64,000 nt of DNA from Halorussus litoreus (GTDB taxonomy: Archaea; Halobacteriota; Halobacteria; Halobacteriales; Haladaptataceae), in contig NZ_KZ859504.1 of assembly GCF_003382685.1 (NCBI RefSeq), positions 95,786 to 159,785 on the forward strand, given 5' to 3'. The stretch's first letter is position 1. Each line of letters begins with the position of its first letter. Shown here piece by piece: positions 46,193-56,002 of the stretch. Position numbers and translations under genes: made by a program. The notes beneath the pieces were generated by a model. That model had not been told where the DNA came from. It saw only the letters and a list, made by a program, of their open reading frames with translations, and did not search any database.

Positions 46193-47059
46193 CTACGGCG
46201 CGGCCTCGGCGACCAGCTCCGCGATTTCGGCTCGAACGTCCTCGTTCACTGGTCGGTGCGGTTTCCGGGCGTAGCCCGCCGGCACGCCGCGCTCGCGCAT
46301 CGCGGCCTTCGCTCCCGGCACGCCGTACCGCGCGGTCACCGCGCGGTTCAGCTCCACCAGTTCGGCGTTCAGCCGTCGCGCCTGCTCGTCCTTGCCCGCC
46401 CGGTGGAGCGCGAGGATTTCGCTGGCGCGCTCGGGCGCGACGTTCGCCAGTCCCAGAATCCCGCCGTCCGCGCCCGCAGCCAGCGCGTGGGCGTAGACGC
46501 TCCCGCTGCCGACGAGCAGGTCGAAGTCCGCGTCGGCTGTGCGGGCGCGCTCGCGCTGGAACGCTTCGAGGTCGCCGCTCGAATCCTTCATCCCGGCGAC
46601 GTTGTCGTGGCTCGCGAGCCGACCGACGACCTCGGGCGAGAGCGTCACGTGGGTGTAGGCGGGCACGCTGTAGAGGTATATCGGAATCGGGCTCTCGTCG
46701 GCCACCTCGCGGTAGTAGGCTTCGAGCGCGTCGTCGTCGTGGCCGTAGTAGAACGGCGTCACCACCAGCGCGGCGTCCGCGCCCGCCTCGGCCGCGAGGT
46801 CGGTCTGGCGGAGCGTCTCCCGGAGTCCCGGATGTCCGGTGCCGGCCATCACGGGGACGTCGGCCTCGTCGGCCACGATCTCGACGACTCGGGCGCGCTC
46901 CTCGACGCCCATGAGCTCGGCCTCGCTGTTCGACCCGCAGGGGACGATGAAGTCGACGCCGCCGTCCTCGATCCACGCGACCAGTTCGCGGAGCGAGTCG
47001 GCGTCGAGATCCCCGTCCTCGTCGAAGGGCGTGATCAGCGGCACGCCGGTTCCGTTCAT
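46193..47059 (-). CDS. DapA-family aldolase/synthase
   Basis: A 288-residue TIM-barrel protein starting at MNGTGVPLITPF (a longer frame adds ten residues). Family motifs: PLITPFDEDGDLD, CGSNSEAELM in place of the canonical GTTGE, YLYSVPAYTHV, and GMKDSSGD with the Schiff-base Lys. It could be dihydrodipicolinate synthase or a 2-keto-3-deoxysugar aldolase; the altered GTTGE region argues against classical DapA. In haloarchaea this family also includes 2-keto-3-deoxygluconate aldolase. Confidence 0.8.
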   Translation of the reverse strand: MNGTGVPLITPFDEDGDLDADSLRELVAWIEDGGVDFIVPCGSNSEAELMGVEERARVVEIVADEADVPVMAGTGHPGLRETLRQTDLAAEAGADAALVVTPFYYGHDDDALEAYYREVADESPIPIYLYSVPAYTHVTLSPEVVGRLASHDNVAGMKDSSGDLEAFQRERARTADADFDLLVGSGSVYAHALAAGADGGILGLANVAPERASEILALHRAGKDEQARRLNAELVELNRAVTARYGVPGAKAAMRERGVPAGYARKPHRPVNEDVRAEIAELVAEAAP

Positions 47060-47786
47060 GTCCACCTCGTCGGTTCGCTCGGCCTTCAATGTAGGCGACC
47101 CGGCAAGCGGGAGTTCGCGGGGAATCCGCGTGCGGTGGCGGCAGGTCCGTCAGCACGCAGTGGCCGACTTTCGTCTGACGTACTTTTAAGTCGCTCCCGT
47201 TCACATCGCCGACTGGGCGCGCATCCACGGGCTCTCTCCCCATCCTCCCACACCGCGCGCCCGGCACACCACCCTCTCCCCACTCCCACCCTTCCGGGGC
47301 CGAACTCCCGGTCGGCTCCCGGTGGCTGGACTCCCGCGTTCGGGTTCGCGTTCCTCGTCCGTCCGACCGCCCGGCGGTCCCCGCCTCGGGCATTTCGCCC
47401 GTCAGCCCTCCCGTTCCGCCTCTCCCCTGTTCGTCCCGGATTCTTGCACAAACCCTCGCAGTAGGTCCCGATTACTCGGTCGACAGGCGACGCTTGAGCG
47501 ACACCGTGCGGTCGCGAGCCCGTTCGTACGGGACTACAGTCCACACATAACAAAGTCCGAATCCGCCATAGGAGTTGACGCGTCCGGCGGCTCGGGCGCA
47601 AGCGTGCAGCAGTCTCCCGGTCGGCGTCTCGACGGTGCCGGAGGCTCTGGCGGCGAGCTGGCCTCTCGCCACTGTGTCACCAACCCTCCCACGAAAGTTC
47701 TCGTCTCCGTGACGCCAACCATACCCCGCGCTGCCCCTGCCCTCCCGTTTTCGTACTCGACGCGTTTTGCTCTCGCAGTCTCGGTG
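47060..47786. other. Intergenic stretch without a recognised gene
   Basis: 727 bp between two minus-strand genes. TTTTAA-like AT-rich spots (around 47178-47190) could be TATA elements for the aldolase gene on the minus strand. The middle is very C-rich on the plus strand. No frame has convincing coding character, and I see no tRNA, 7S or RNase P signature. Confidence 0.45.
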
Positions 47787-48458
47787 CTACTCCGCGGACG
47801 CTTTTTCGCCCTGCAACTGCTCGCGGACGCCCGCGACCGCGTCGCGCTCGGCGATCACGGCGAGTCGGTCGCCGCCCTCGACGGTCGCGTTCGGGAGCGG
47901 GATGGTCATGCGCTCGCGGCCGTGGCCGTGGGCGTAGATGCGGGCGTCCTCGGTGAGGTCGACGCTTCGGACCTGTTGGCCGATGACCGGCGAGTCCTCG
48001 GAGACGACCACGGTGGTGAGCTGGAGCTCCTCGGTCAGGTCGGCGATCACGTTGAAGTCGCCGCCGAGCAGCGCGGTCTTCGCGCCCGCCGCGCCGAGGC
48101 GCTCGGGGTAGACCACCTCGTCCACGTCGTCGGCGAACTTGTGGTAGATGTCTTCGCGATAGTCCTCGTCGATGCGCAGGACGGTGCGCGCGCCGTGGTG
48201 CTTGCCGAGCATGCACGCCGCGAAGTTGACGTTGAGGTCGCCGGTCAGCCCGCCGACCGCGTCGGCGGTCCCGGGGTCGGCCTGTTCCAGCACCTCCTCG
48301 CTGGCTCCGTCGCCTTCGATCACCACGAATCCCTCGGACCGCGCTCTCTTGGCCTTCTCGGACTGGTTCTCCACGAGGGTAACCTCGTGGCCCTCCTCCT
48401 GCAGGATGCGGGCGGTGCGCAGGCCGACCCGGCCTGCACCCACGATAACAAATCGCAT
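47787..48458 (-). CDS. trkA: TrkA-family potassium channel/transport regulator
   Basis: A 223-residue cytoplasmic regulator: N-terminal Rossmann RCK domain with FVIVGAGRVGLRTARIL and VIEGDGASEEVL, then an RCK C-terminal (TrkA-C) domain (~140-220). It binds NAD(H) or nucleotides and gates K+ uptake subunits; no membrane partner lies next to it in this window. The start at MRFVIVGAG matches the family. K+ control is central to salt-in haloarchaea. Confidence 0.88.
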   Translation of the reverse strand: MRFVIVGAGRVGLRTARILQEEGHEVTLVENQSEKAKRARSEGFVVIEGDGASEEVLEQADPGTADAVGGLTGDLNVNFAACMLGKHHGARTVLRIDEDYREDIYHKFADDVDEVVYPERLGAAGAKTALLGGDFNVIADLTEELQLTTVVVSEDSPVIGQQVRSVDLTEDARIYAHGHGRERMTIPLPNATVEGGDRLAVIAERDAVAGVREQLQGEKASAE

Positions 48459-48754
48459 GGAACTACGTAGTCCGAGCGGGACCAAAAGGGTTGGCGTCGA
48501 TTCGGTTTTGGATGTTGTGTGTTGGGTTGTGCCCTTCCCCGTCCTGCGTCAGTCTGTTCTTCCAACTTCGCTCGGACTGGATCGTCGACTGACCCGGCGC
48601 GTGCAGGCGCGACCTCGTGTCGCGCCAAATCGCGCGAGGTCTGCGCGAGTGAACCGAGCGCAGGCTCGGAAGACGCAGCCCGCGCAGGAGCGCAGCGACG
48701 AGCAGGACCGTCTTCCGGTGGACGAGGACCGCAACGGAGCGAAGCAGAGTGAGG

Positions 48755-48846
48755 ACCGCAGGAGGCTAGGGAGGTCTGAGGCCCGTGCTGTGCTGTTGGG
48801 GTTGCGGTGCTGTACGGTTGCGGTGACGCCTAGGCTCAAGCTATAG
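48755..48846 (-). repeat. Intergenic repeat, copy A (reverse orientation)
   Basis: Its reverse complement matches copy B: GCTTGAGCCTAGGCGT, then an ACCGC-rich run and CCTCC...GCCTCCTGCG. The 22-bp arms 48820-48841 and 48900-48921 pair with one mismatch and form a large stem with a 58-bp loop. Confidence 0.65.
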
Positions 48847-48889
48847 TCCGCTTCACAGTGTCGTTCTCTGCTGTTTCGAGAGTATTCGG

Positions 48890-48960
48890 GCTAGCTACTG
48901 CTTGAGCCTAGGCGTGACCGCGACCGCGCCTCGTCCTCCCCAGCCTCCTGCGCTTCTCGG
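48890..48960 (+). repeat. Intergenic repeat, copy B
   Basis: Starts GCTAGCTACTGCTTGAGC, continues with GTGACCGCGACCGC and CCTCGTCCTCCCCAGCC. The first 18 bases are identical to copy C at 58336, nine kilobases away. Confidence 0.65.
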
Positions 48961-49236
48961 CCTACGGCCTGCGATGCTCGTCCCTTGCGCGAGTAACGCG
49001 CGCGCCGCGAGAAGTTGTACAACTACCGTACCTACCGAAAAGTGGCGCGTCATCCGAGAAACACCTCCATTTCTAGCCCCGAAGCGTTCACACAGACGAG
49101 AACCTTTATCAGTACCCGTCTGTTTCGATGAGGTATGAGGCTGACTGCGTCGGTAGTACGTTGAACTGCCCAGCGCAGCGACGCGTCTTTCTGATCGGAC
49201 TCTCTCCCGACCGACAGCGTCAGCCATCGCTACACC

Positions 49237-51933
49237 ATGACCGACGTTCCTGATAGCTACGACCCCGAGACGGCCGAACCGAAGTGGCAAGACGAGTGGC
49301 GACAGTCCGGCGTGTACCAGCACGACGGTGACTCCGGCACCGGCGCTGACGGCGACACCGACAGCAACACCGACTACGTGATCGACACCCCGCCGCCGTA
49401 CCCCACCGGCCAGCTCCACCTCGGCCACGCGCTGGGCTGGAGCTACATGGACTTCGCCGCGCGATTCCACCGACTGGTCGGTGACGACGTGCTGTTCCCG
49501 CAGGGCTGGGACTGCCACGGCCTCCCGACCGAGGTGAAGGTCGAGGAGGAGGAGGATATCCACCGGACCGACGTGCCCCGCGAGGAGTTCCGAGAGCTCT
49601 GCGTCGAGTACACCGAGGACCGCATCGACGGGATGAAGGAGACGATGCAGTCGCTGGGGTTCTCGCAGGACTGGAGCGCGGAGTACCGGACGATGGACGC
49701 CGACTACTGGGCCAAGACCCAGCGCTCGTTCGTCGAGATGGCAGCGGGCGACGAGGACGAGAGCTACGTCTACCGCGACGAGCACCCCGTCAACTGGTGT
49801 CCGCGCTGCGAGACCGCCATCGCCGACGCGGAGGTCGAGAACGTCGACCGCGAGGGGACGCTCCACTACGTCACGTTCCCGGGCGTCGGCAACGACGACA
49901 TCGAGATCGCCACGACCCGGCCCGAACTGCTCGCGGCGTGCGTCGGCATGGCGGTCGACCCCGACGACGAGCGCTACGCCGAGCGCATCGGCGACACCTT
50001 CGAGGTCCCGCTGTTCGGCCAGGAGATCGAACTCCTCGCCGACGACGACGTGGACGGCGACTTCGGCACCGGTGCGGTGATGATCTGCACGTTCGGCGAC
50101 AAGCAGGACGTCGACTGGTGGGCCGAGCACGACCTCGATCTGCGGCCCGTCTTCACCGAGGACGGCCACCTCGGCGATCTCGCGGGCGAGTACGCGGGCC
50201 TGACCATCGAGGAGGCCAAGAAGACCATCGCCGACGACCTCGACGAGGCGGGCTACCTCGGCGACACCGAGCCCACCGATCAGTCGGTCGGCGCGTGCTG
50301 GCGCTGCGACACGCCCATCGAGATCCTCAGCAAGGAGCAGTGGTTCGTGGAGGTTCGCCAGGACGAGATCCTCGAGAAGGCCGAGCAGGTCGACTGGATC
50401 CCCGACCACATGTACGACCGGCTCGTCGACTGGACCGAGGGGATGGAGTGGGACTGGGTCATCTCCCGCCAACGCGTGTTCGCCACGCCCATCCCGGCGT
50501 GGTTCTGTGGGAACGACGACTGCGAGCACGTCCACGTCGCCAGCATCGACGAGCTCCCGCTCGACCCGACCGAGCAGGACCCCGCAATCGGCGACTGTCC
50601 CGAGTGCGGGGCGAGCGACTGGGAGGGCGAGACCGACGTGATGGACACGTGGATGGACTCGTCGATCTCCCCCATGCACGTTCAGGGCTGGCCCGACGGG
50701 GAGTTCACGCCGACCACGCTCCGTGAGCAGGGCCACGACATCATCCGGACGTGGGCGTTCTACACCCTGCTCCGGGTCACCGCGCTCGAAGACGAGATTC
50801 CGTGGGAGGAGTCGCTGGTCAACGGCATGGTGTTCGGCGAGGACGGCAACAAGATGAGCAAGTCGCGGGGCAACGCGGTCGGGCCGGAGGAGGCCATCGA
50901 GGAGTACAGCGCCGACGCGGTCCGCCAAGCCCTCGCGCTCGGCGGCCAGCCCGGTAGCGACATCCAGTTCCAGTGGAAGGAGGTCAAGTCCTCGTCGCGC
51001 TTCGTCACCAAGTTCTGGAACATCTTCCAGTTCTCGGCCGAGCACTTCGACGAGGACACCCCGGAGATGGGTGCGCCCGCGTATCGGGACGCCGACGAGT
51101 GGATCCTCACGAAGCTCTCCCGGACGGCCGAGGCGGTCGAGGCCGACATGGAGGCCTACCGCTTCGACTCGGCGCTCCGCCGCCTCCGGGAGTTCGTCTG
51201 GAACGACCTCGCGGACGACTACCTCGAACTCGTGAAGGGCCGCCTCTACGAGGGTCGGCCCGGCGAGCGCAACGCTGCGCGCCACGCGCTCTACACCGCG
51301 GTCTCGGCGTCCATCCGGATGCTCGCGCCGTTCTCGCCCCACTTCACCGAGGAGGTGTACGACCATCTGCCCGGCACCGAAGGCAGCGTCCACGTGGCGT
51401 CGTGGCCCGAGGTCGAGTTCGGGGCCGACGCCGCCGACGTTCGCGACGCCGAAGGAGCAACGGCCGAGCAGAAGGGCGACCTCATCGCCGAGGTCGCCAG
51501 CGAGATCCGCGCGTGGAAGTCCGACGCCGGGATGGCGCTCAACGCCGACCTCGACCGCGTCGAGGTGTACTCGGAGCTGGGCCGCGGCTGGGACACCTAC
51601 GACCTGAGCGAGGCCGTCAACGCGCCGGTGTACCCCGAGGAGGGCCGCCCGAACGTCGAACTCGTGCCGGTCGGCGTCGACCCCGACCACAGCGTCATCG
51701 GCCCGCAGTTCCGCGACAAAGCCGGGCAGGTCGTGGGGGCGCTGGAGTCGGCGGACTTCAATCAGTTAAAGAACCAGAAGGAGATCGAGGGCGAGATCAC
51801 GCTGGAGGTCGGCGGCGAGGAGGTCACCATCGAGGGTGAGGCCGTCGAGATCGAGGAGGAGTACCGCGCCGAGAGCGGCGAGGAGGTCGAGGTCATCGAG
51901 ACCGACGACGCGACAGTGCTGGTGTTCCCCTGA
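49237..51933 (+). CDS. valS: Valyl-tRNA synthetase
   Basis: An 898-residue class Ia aminoacyl-tRNA synthetase of the archaeal/eukaryal valyl type. It carries the HIGH motif as HLGHA ([19 protein letters not shown] region, ~50-65), the editing domain with [18 protein letters not shown], the Val-specific [10 protein letters not shown], and the KMSKS motif [10 protein letters not shown] (~ residue 545). The anticodon-binding domain and a short coiled C-terminal extension follow. It attaches valine to tRNA-Val in the cytoplasm. Single gene. Confidence 0.95.
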   Translation: MTDVPDSYDPETAEPKWQDEWRQSGVYQHDGDSGTGADGDTDSNTDYVIDTPPPYPTGQLHLGHALGWSYMDFAARFHRLVGDDVLFPQGWDCHGLPTEVKVEEEEDIHRTDVPREEFRELCVEYTEDRIDGMKETMQSLGFSQDWSAEYRTMDADYWAKTQRSFVEMAAGDEDESYVYRDEHPVNWCPRCETAIADAEVENVDREGTLHYVTFPGVGNDDIEIATTRPELLAACVGMAVDPDDERYAERIGDTFEVPLFGQEIELLADDDVDGDFGTGAVMICTFGDKQDVDWWAEHDLDLRPVFTEDGHLGDLAGEYAGLTIEEAKKTIADDLDEAGYLGDTEPTDQSVGACWRCDTPIEILSKEQWFVEVRQDEILEKAEQVDWIPDHMYDRLVDWTEGMEWDWVISRQRVFATPIPAWFCGNDDCEHVHVASIDELPLDPTEQDPAIGDCPECGASDWEGETDVMDTWMDSSISPMHVQGWPDGEFTPTTLREQGHDIIRTWAFYTLLRVTALEDEIPWEESLVNGMVFGEDGNKMSKSRGNAVGPEEAIEEYSADAVRQALALGGQPGSDIQFQWKEVKSSSRFVTKFWNIFQFSAEHFDEDTPEMGAPAYRDADEWILTKLSRTAEAVEADMEAYRFDSALRRLREFVWNDLADDYLELVKGRLYEGRPGERNAARHALYTAVSASIRMLAPFSPHFTEEVYDHLPGTEGSVHVASWPEVEFGADAADVRDAEGATAEQKGDLIAEVASEIRAWKSDAGMALNADLDRVEVYSELGRGWDTYDLSEAVNAPVYPEEGRPNVELVPVGVDPDHSVIGPQFRDKAGQVVGALESADFNQLKNQKEIEGEITLEVGGEEVTIEGEAVEIEEEYRAESGEEVEVIETDDATVLVFP

Positions 51934-52246
51934 CATAACGGCTTTCTCGCGTTTACGGCGTCCCCTCTTCGACGATATGGGGTGCCCGTTCGCGGTCCTC
52001 GTCGTGATTGTAACCGGGTCAACGTCTTCTTCGAAAGCCACGGTCGCTACGCTCCCGCGACTCGCGGTGCTCCTCGGCTCGGTCACGACGTTCCCTCACC
52101 TGCGTTGCTTGCGTCGCCGGGGTTCGCGTAGCGACCGGCCCCTTTCAGTCCCACCCGGAAGGAGATGTCACCAAGCGCATCCCGGAGACGGTGTCGCCGT
52201 CGCGGACTGACAATACATAAACCCCTCCCGCTCCGTAGTAGGAACC
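51934..52246. other. Intergenic stretch before map
   Basis: 313 bp with no gene. It contains a GC-rich stretch of CGCTACGC-type arms (CGGTCGCTACG ... CGTAGCGACCGG) that pair imperfectly, and the map promoter near its end. Confidence 0.4.
52212..52221 (+). promoter_or_regulatory. TATA box of map
   Basis: AATACATAAA lies 26-35 bp upstream of the map ATG (52247), giving a leaderless or near-leaderless transcript as usual in haloarchaea. Confidence 0.55.
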
Positions 52247-53152
52247 ATGACGGACGAGACGCTGGACGACCCCCGATACGAGAAGTACCGAGAGGCCGGC
52301 GACATCCTCTCGACGGTGATGAACGAGGCGAGCGAGCGCGTCGAGGTCGGCGCGAGCCAGCTCGAAGTCGCCGAGTTCGCCGAGGAGCGCATCCGCGAGC
52401 TGGGCGGCGAGTGCGCCTTCCCGGTCAACATCAGCGTCGACGAGGAGGCCTCCCACGCCACGCCCGCGCGTGACGACGACACCGAGTTCGGCGAGGAGAT
52501 GGTGTGTCTCGACGTCGGCGTCCACGTCGACGGCTGGATCGCCGACGCGGCGACGACCATCGACCTCACGGACACCCCGGACCTCGTGGCGGCCGCCGAG
52601 GAGGCGCTCGACGCCGCAGTAGATACCATCGCGGCGGGCGTCCACACCGGCGAGGTCGGCCGGGCCATCGAGGACGCGGTCCGCGGCCGGGGGTACACCC
52701 CCATCCTCAACCTCTCGGGCCACGGCGTCGACCAGTACGACGCCCACACCGGGCCGAGCGTGCCGAACCGCGGGGTCGACACCGGCATCGAACTGGAGGT
52801 CGGCGACGTGCTCGCGGTCGAGCCGTTCGCTACCACCGGCCAGGGGAAGGTCGGCGAGGGCAACGACGCCCAGATCTACGAACTCTCGGGAAGCGGCGGC
52901 CGGTCGGTCCGGAACCGGCAGGCCCGTCAGCTGCTGGAGGATATCGAGGCGGACTTCGGCCAGCTCCCATTCGCGGTGCGGTGGCTGGACGACGACCGGG
53001 CGGAGATGCTGCTCCGGCGGCTCGAACGCCAGGGCGTCGTCGAGGGTCACCCGGTGCTCAAGGAGGACGACGGCGTGCTCGTGAGTCAGGCCGAGCACAC
53101 GCTCATCGTGACCGAGGACGGTTGCGAGGTCACGACCGAGGGCATCTTCTAA
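52247..53152 (+). CDS. map: Methionine aminopeptidase, type II
   Basis: A 301-residue M24 metallopeptidase of the archaeal/eukaryal type II. Metal ligands: DVGVHVDGWIADAATTID (two Asp), LSGHGVDQYDAHTGPSVP (His), VEPFATTG (Glu) and SQAEHTLIV (Glu near the end). The type II insertion between ~190 and 255 is present. It removes the initiator methionine from new proteins. The M29 peptidase gene follows 2 bp after its stop, so the two are co-transcribed. Confidence 0.93.
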   Translation: MTDETLDDPRYEKYREAGDILSTVMNEASERVEVGASQLEVAEFAEERIRELGGECAFPVNISVDEEASHATPARDDDTEFGEEMVCLDVGVHVDGWIADAATTIDLTDTPDLVAAAEEALDAAVDTIAAGVHTGEVGRAIEDAVRGRGYTPILNLSGHGVDQYDAHTGPSVPNRGVDTGIELEVGDVLAVEPFATTGQGKVGEGNDAQIYELSGSGGRSVRNRQARQLLEDIEADFGQLPFAVRWLDDDRAEMLLRRLERQGVVEGHPVLKEDDGVLVSQAEHTLIVTEDGCEVTTEGIF

Positions 53153-53154
53153 CC

Positions 53155-54246
53155 ATGGACCCGCGAGTCCGCGACCACGCCGAGGTGCTGGTCGACTGGA
53201 GCGCCCGCGTCGACGCGGGCGACGACGTGGTGGTCAGGGTCGACGAGGGTGCCCACGACCTCGCGGTCGCGGTCGCCGAAGCGCTCGGCGAGCGCGGCGC
53301 GAACATGCTCGCGACGTACGTCGCCGACGAGATCGAGTCGGCGTTCGTCCGAGCCCACGACGGGGAGTTCGATCGGGACCCCGACTTCGAGGCCGAGATG
53401 CTCGAACGCGCCGACGTGGTGCTGTCGCTCGGGGGCACGCGCAACGTCGCCGAGCGCGGCGCGGTGCCGGGCGACAAGCGCGCCGCATACCGGAAGTCCC
53501 GCACCGGCATCCGGGAGCTTCGGATGGACACCGACTGGGTGTCGACGATCCACCCCACGCGGGCGCAGGCCCAGCAGGCGGGCATGGGCATCGCGGAGTA
53601 CCGGGACTTCGTGTACGACGCGGTCCTGCGCGACTGGGAGCGCCTCGCCGACGAGATGGCCCGGATGAAGGACCTGCTCGACGAGGGCAGCGAGGTCCGG
53701 CTCGTCAAGGCGGACACCGATCTCACGATGTCCATCGAGAACAGGACCGCGGTCAACAGCGCGGCGTCGGTCGCCTACGACTCGCACAATCTGCCGAGCG
53801 GCGAGGTGTTCACCGCGCCCGAGAACCCGGAGGGCGAGGTGTACTTCGACGTGCCGATGACCCACGAGGGCGCGCGCATCCGGGACGTTCACCTCACCTT
53901 CGAGGACGGCGCGGTCGTGGACTGGTCGGCGGAAGTCGGTGAGGACGCGCTCGACGACGTCTTCGCGACCGACGAGGGCGCGCGCCGCCTCGGCGAACTC
54001 GGCATCGGGATGAACCGCGGAATCGACCGCTTTACCGACTCCATCCTGTTCGACGAGAAGATGGGCGACACGATCCATCTCGCCGTGGGTCGAGCGTACG
54101 ACTCCTGTCTGCCCGAGGGCGAGGAGGGCAACCAGAGCGCGGTCCACGTCGACATGATCACGGACGTGAGCGAGGACTCACGACTGGAGATCGACGGCGA
54201 AATCGTCCAGCGCAACGGGACGTTCCGGTGGGAAGACGGATTCTAA
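53155..54246 (+). CDS. Aminopeptidase, M29 family
   Basis: A 363-residue metallopeptidase of the thermophilic (AmpS/PepS/M29) family, starting at MDPRVRDHAEVLVDWS directly after map. Family features: TRNVAERGAVPGDKR, DLTMSIENR, NLPSGEVFTAPEN (metal-binding Glu), MNRGIDRFTDSILFDEKMGDTIHLAVG in two segments with Glu and His ligands, and AVHVDMITD. It trims peptides in the cytoplasm, fitting the map neighbour. Its 3' end is partly duplicated downstream (see repeats). Confidence 0.9.
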   Translation: MDPRVRDHAEVLVDWSARVDAGDDVVVRVDEGAHDLAVAVAEALGERGANMLATYVADEIESAFVRAHDGEFDRDPDFEAEMLERADVVLSLGGTRNVAERGAVPGDKRAAYRKSRTGIRELRMDTDWVSTIHPTRAQAQQAGMGIAEYRDFVYDAVLRDWERLADEMARMKDLLDEGSEVRLVKADTDLTMSIENRTAVNSAASVAYDSHNLPSGEVFTAPENPEGEVYFDVPMTHEGARIRDVHLTFEDGAVVDWSAEVGEDALDDVFATDEGARRLGELGIGMNRGIDRFTDSILFDEKMGDTIHLAVGRAYDSCLPEGEEGNQSAVHVDMITDVSEDSRLEIDGEIVQRNGTFRWEDGF

Positions 54247-54278
54247 GGGGAATCGAGCGCCTTTTGGTCCAGCTTTTA
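54203..54278 (+). repeat. Direct repeat, copy 1 (3' end of the M29 gene)
   Basis: This stretch includes the last 14 codons plus 30 bp after the stop. It recurs with a few changes at 54344-54425, 141 bp on: TCGTCCAGCG, GACGTTCCGGTGGGAAG and CGGATTCTAAGGGGAA are shared. Confidence 0.75.
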
Positions 54279-54287
54279 GGAGTGAGT

Positions 54288-54316
54288 GCGGCCGAGATGC
54301 TCCGCATCTCGGCCGC
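54288..54316. terminator. 13-bp perfect hairpin after the M29 gene
   Basis: GCGGCCGAGATGC (54288-54300) and GCATCTCGGCCGC (54304-54316) pair perfectly around a 3-base loop, 42 bp after the stop codon. A terminator is likely by position; a palindromic repeat is the alternative, since its sequence resembles the palindrome at 54435. Confidence 0.5.
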
Positions 54317-54343
54317 GCGAACGAGATAAAAGGTGGGCGCAGG

Positions 54344-54425
54344 TCGTCCAGCGCGACGGGACGTTCCGGTGGGAAGTCGGATTCTAAGGGGAAGAGAGCG
54401 CTTTTCGGTGCTTTTCAGTCCAGCT
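54344..54425 (+). repeat. Direct repeat, copy 2 of the M29 gene end
   Basis: Copies the end of the M29 coding sequence including its stop codon, with a few substitutions (GAAGTCGG for GAAGACGG). There is no start, so it is not a gene. Confidence 0.75.
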
Positions 54426-54434
54426 TCTTTCTGC

Positions 54435-54484
54435 GAGCGAGCGCGACCGAGACGCGGCGCGCCGCGTCTCGGTCGCGCTCGCTC
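54435..54484. repeat. 50-bp perfect palindrome
   Basis: Two 25-bp arms (54435-54459 and 54460-54484) are perfect complements with no loop. The core GCGGCG/CGCCGC and flanks GAGACG/CGTCTC resemble the hairpin at 54288. A perfect palindrome of this length is unusual in a chromosome. Confidence 0.8.
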
Positions 54485-54584
54485 CCAGAGGGCGGGACAA
54501 TCAGTGGCAAGCGGAAGCCCGGCACAAATCGTCCGGCTCTCTCCGCGGGAAAACGCTTACGTCCGGATAGCCGAACTCTCGGGC

Positions 54585-55586
54585 ATGGTTCGCGTACTCT
54601 CGGACGACGCGGTGGCCGACTGCCTCGACCTCGCCGACCTGCTGGCGGTGGTCCGCGAGGCGTTCGTCAAGCAGGGCCGGGGCGAAGTCGAGCGTCCCGA
54701 CCGCCCGCACTTCCCGGTCGGCGCTGGCCTCGACGGGACGGGCAACTCGGCCGACGGACCCCACGGCACCGGGCTCGTGATGCCGGCGTACGTCCACGGG
54801 GCCGACCACTACGCGACGAAGCTCGTCGGGGTCCACGAGGGCAACGCCGAGCGCGGCCTGCCGACCGTCAACGCCCAGATCGCGCTGATGAAGGCCGAGA
54901 CGGGGCTTCCAGCTAGCTACATGGCCGGGACGCGGATCACCAACGCTCGCACGGGCTGCATCGGCGGCCTCGCGGCGACCGAACTCGCCGACGAGTCGCC
55001 GGTCGCGCTCGGAATTCTCGGCGCGGGCACGCAGGCCCGCTGGCAGGCCCGCGCCATCGCGGCCGCGACGGACCTCGAATCGGTGCGGGTCTTCTCGCCG
55101 AGCGACTCGAAGGCGGCCTGCGCCACGGACCTTCGCGAGGAACTGGGTCTGCCAGCCGACGCGGTCGAGCCGGCCGATTCCCCCGAGGAGGCCGTCTCAG
55201 GCGCGAACGTGGTCGTCACCGCGACGACCGCCACGGAGCCGGTGTTCCCCGGCGCGGCGCTCGACCCCGGAACGCTGGTCGTCGCGGTCGGGGCCTACTC
55301 CGCGGAGCTGCGCGAGGTGGACTCGAAGACGTTCGCCCGCGCGGCGCGCACGTTCGCGGACGTGCCCGCGGAGGTCGCCGAAATCGGCGACGTGCTGGAG
55401 TCGGGAGTCGAGCAACAGGACCTGACTCCATTCTCGGAGGTGCTGGAGGGCCGCGCGGGCAGAGAATCGGCGGACGAGATTATCGTCGTGGAGAGCGTCG
55501 GGACTGCGGTGCTGGACGCCGCGAGTGCCGAGCACGTGTACGAGCAAGCCGAGTCGCGAGGAATCGGGATTGACGTGGGGCTGTAG
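54585..55586 (+). CDS. Ornithine cyclodeaminase / mu-crystallin family protein
   Basis: A 333-residue NAD(P)-binding protein of the ornithine-cyclodeaminase/alanine-dehydrogenase-like family, starting at MVRVLSDDAVAD. Substrate Lys in HYATKLVGVHEGN, Rossmann loop LGILGAGTQARWQARAI (~145), and DEIIVVESVGTAVLD near the end. Archaeal members act as alanine dehydrogenases or imino-acid reductases; the product cannot be told from sequence. It is unrelated to the TIGR00300 protein at 28512. Confidence 0.87.
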   Translation: MVRVLSDDAVADCLDLADLLAVVREAFVKQGRGEVERPDRPHFPVGAGLDGTGNSADGPHGTGLVMPAYVHGADHYATKLVGVHEGNAERGLPTVNAQIALMKAETGLPASYMAGTRITNARTGCIGGLAATELADESPVALGILGAGTQARWQARAIAAATDLESVRVFSPSDSKAACATDLREELGLPADAVEPADSPEEAVSGANVVVTATTATEPVFPGAALDPGTLVVAVGAYSAELREVDSKTFARAARTFADVPAEVAEIGDVLESGVEQQDLTPFSEVLEGRAGRESADEIIVVESVGTAVLDAASAEHVYEQAESRGIGIDVGL

Positions 55587-55635
55587 CTATTCCCTCGAAA
55601 ATACATTTTTGTACCGTGGGTCCGGTAAATCTGAT

Positions 55636-55998
55636 ATGTCGAGTGGCTCAGTCGATTCGACGACCTCTGCGATAGACTCTGATACGGAACAGCTCAAGCG
55701 GCTCCTTCGAAGACTTCACCCGGGAGATCAGATAGAGTACGAAACCAGCACGGGCCGAGAAGGTTCGCACAAAGTCGTCGAGACAGCGATAGAAGACGGT
55801 TACTATCGGGTGTACGCCGAAGGGTCTCAAGGTGGAAGGTACCTTTTGATGCCTGAAAAGAGAGACGGTATGGGAGACCATCCTGTTCCGGAGGCGTTCT
55901 GGGTCAATCAAGACCCGGACGAGAACAACACGCCCTATGAACTCGTAACGCGAGGATCAATACTCTCGCTGTCCATCACAGCAAGCCGAGAACTGTAA
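55636..55998 (+). CDS. Hypothetical protein, beta-rich
   Basis: A 120-residue acidic protein starting at MSSGSVDSTTSAID. The N-terminus is disordered; LRRLHPGDQIEYETSTGREG, YYRVYAEGSQGGRYLLMP suggest a small beta barrel. No known family. A TATA-like run AAAATACATTTTTG lies upstream (~55597-55610) and supports transcription. It is convergent with the MATE gene. Confidence 0.6.
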   Translation: MSSGSVDSTTSAIDSDTEQLKRLLRRLHPGDQIEYETSTGREGSHKVVETAIEDGYYRVYAEGSQGGRYLLMPEKRDGMGDHPVPEAFWVNQDPDENNTPYELVTRGSILSLSITASREL

Positions 55999-56002
55999 CT
56001 TC

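Larger units (their letters stand above)
48459..49236. other. Intergenic stretch with inverted repeat pair and valS leader
   Basis: 778 bp without a gene. It contains two inversely oriented copies of an intergenic repeat (listed separately) and, before valS, a TATA-like CTTTATCA near 49103-49110, which would give valS a leader of about 100 bases. Confidence 0.5.
54247..54584. other. Intergenic stretch with duplicated gene end and palindromes
   Basis: 338 bp without a gene. It holds the second half of a direct duplication of the M29 gene end and two palindromes (listed). A TATA-like AACGCTTACG (~54551) sits about 30 bp before the next gene's ATG. Confidence 0.5.

Noticed and set aside
47472..47672. 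66-codon minus-strand frame in the 47 kb intergenic stretch
   Set aside because: Arg/Ala-rich as expected of chance frames in GC-rich DNA; no start signal.
47060..47786. Possible 7S (SRP) RNA or RNase P RNA
   Set aside because: No conserved core motifs of either RNA could be found by eye; the stretch is merely C-rich.
48895..51690. 931-codon minus-strand frame opposite valS
   Set aside because: Antisense of valS, which has unmistakable synthetase motifs.
52080..52170. CRISPR-like repeat (CCCCTTTCAGTCCCACCC)
   Set aside because: Occurs once with no regularly spaced copies, so there is no array.
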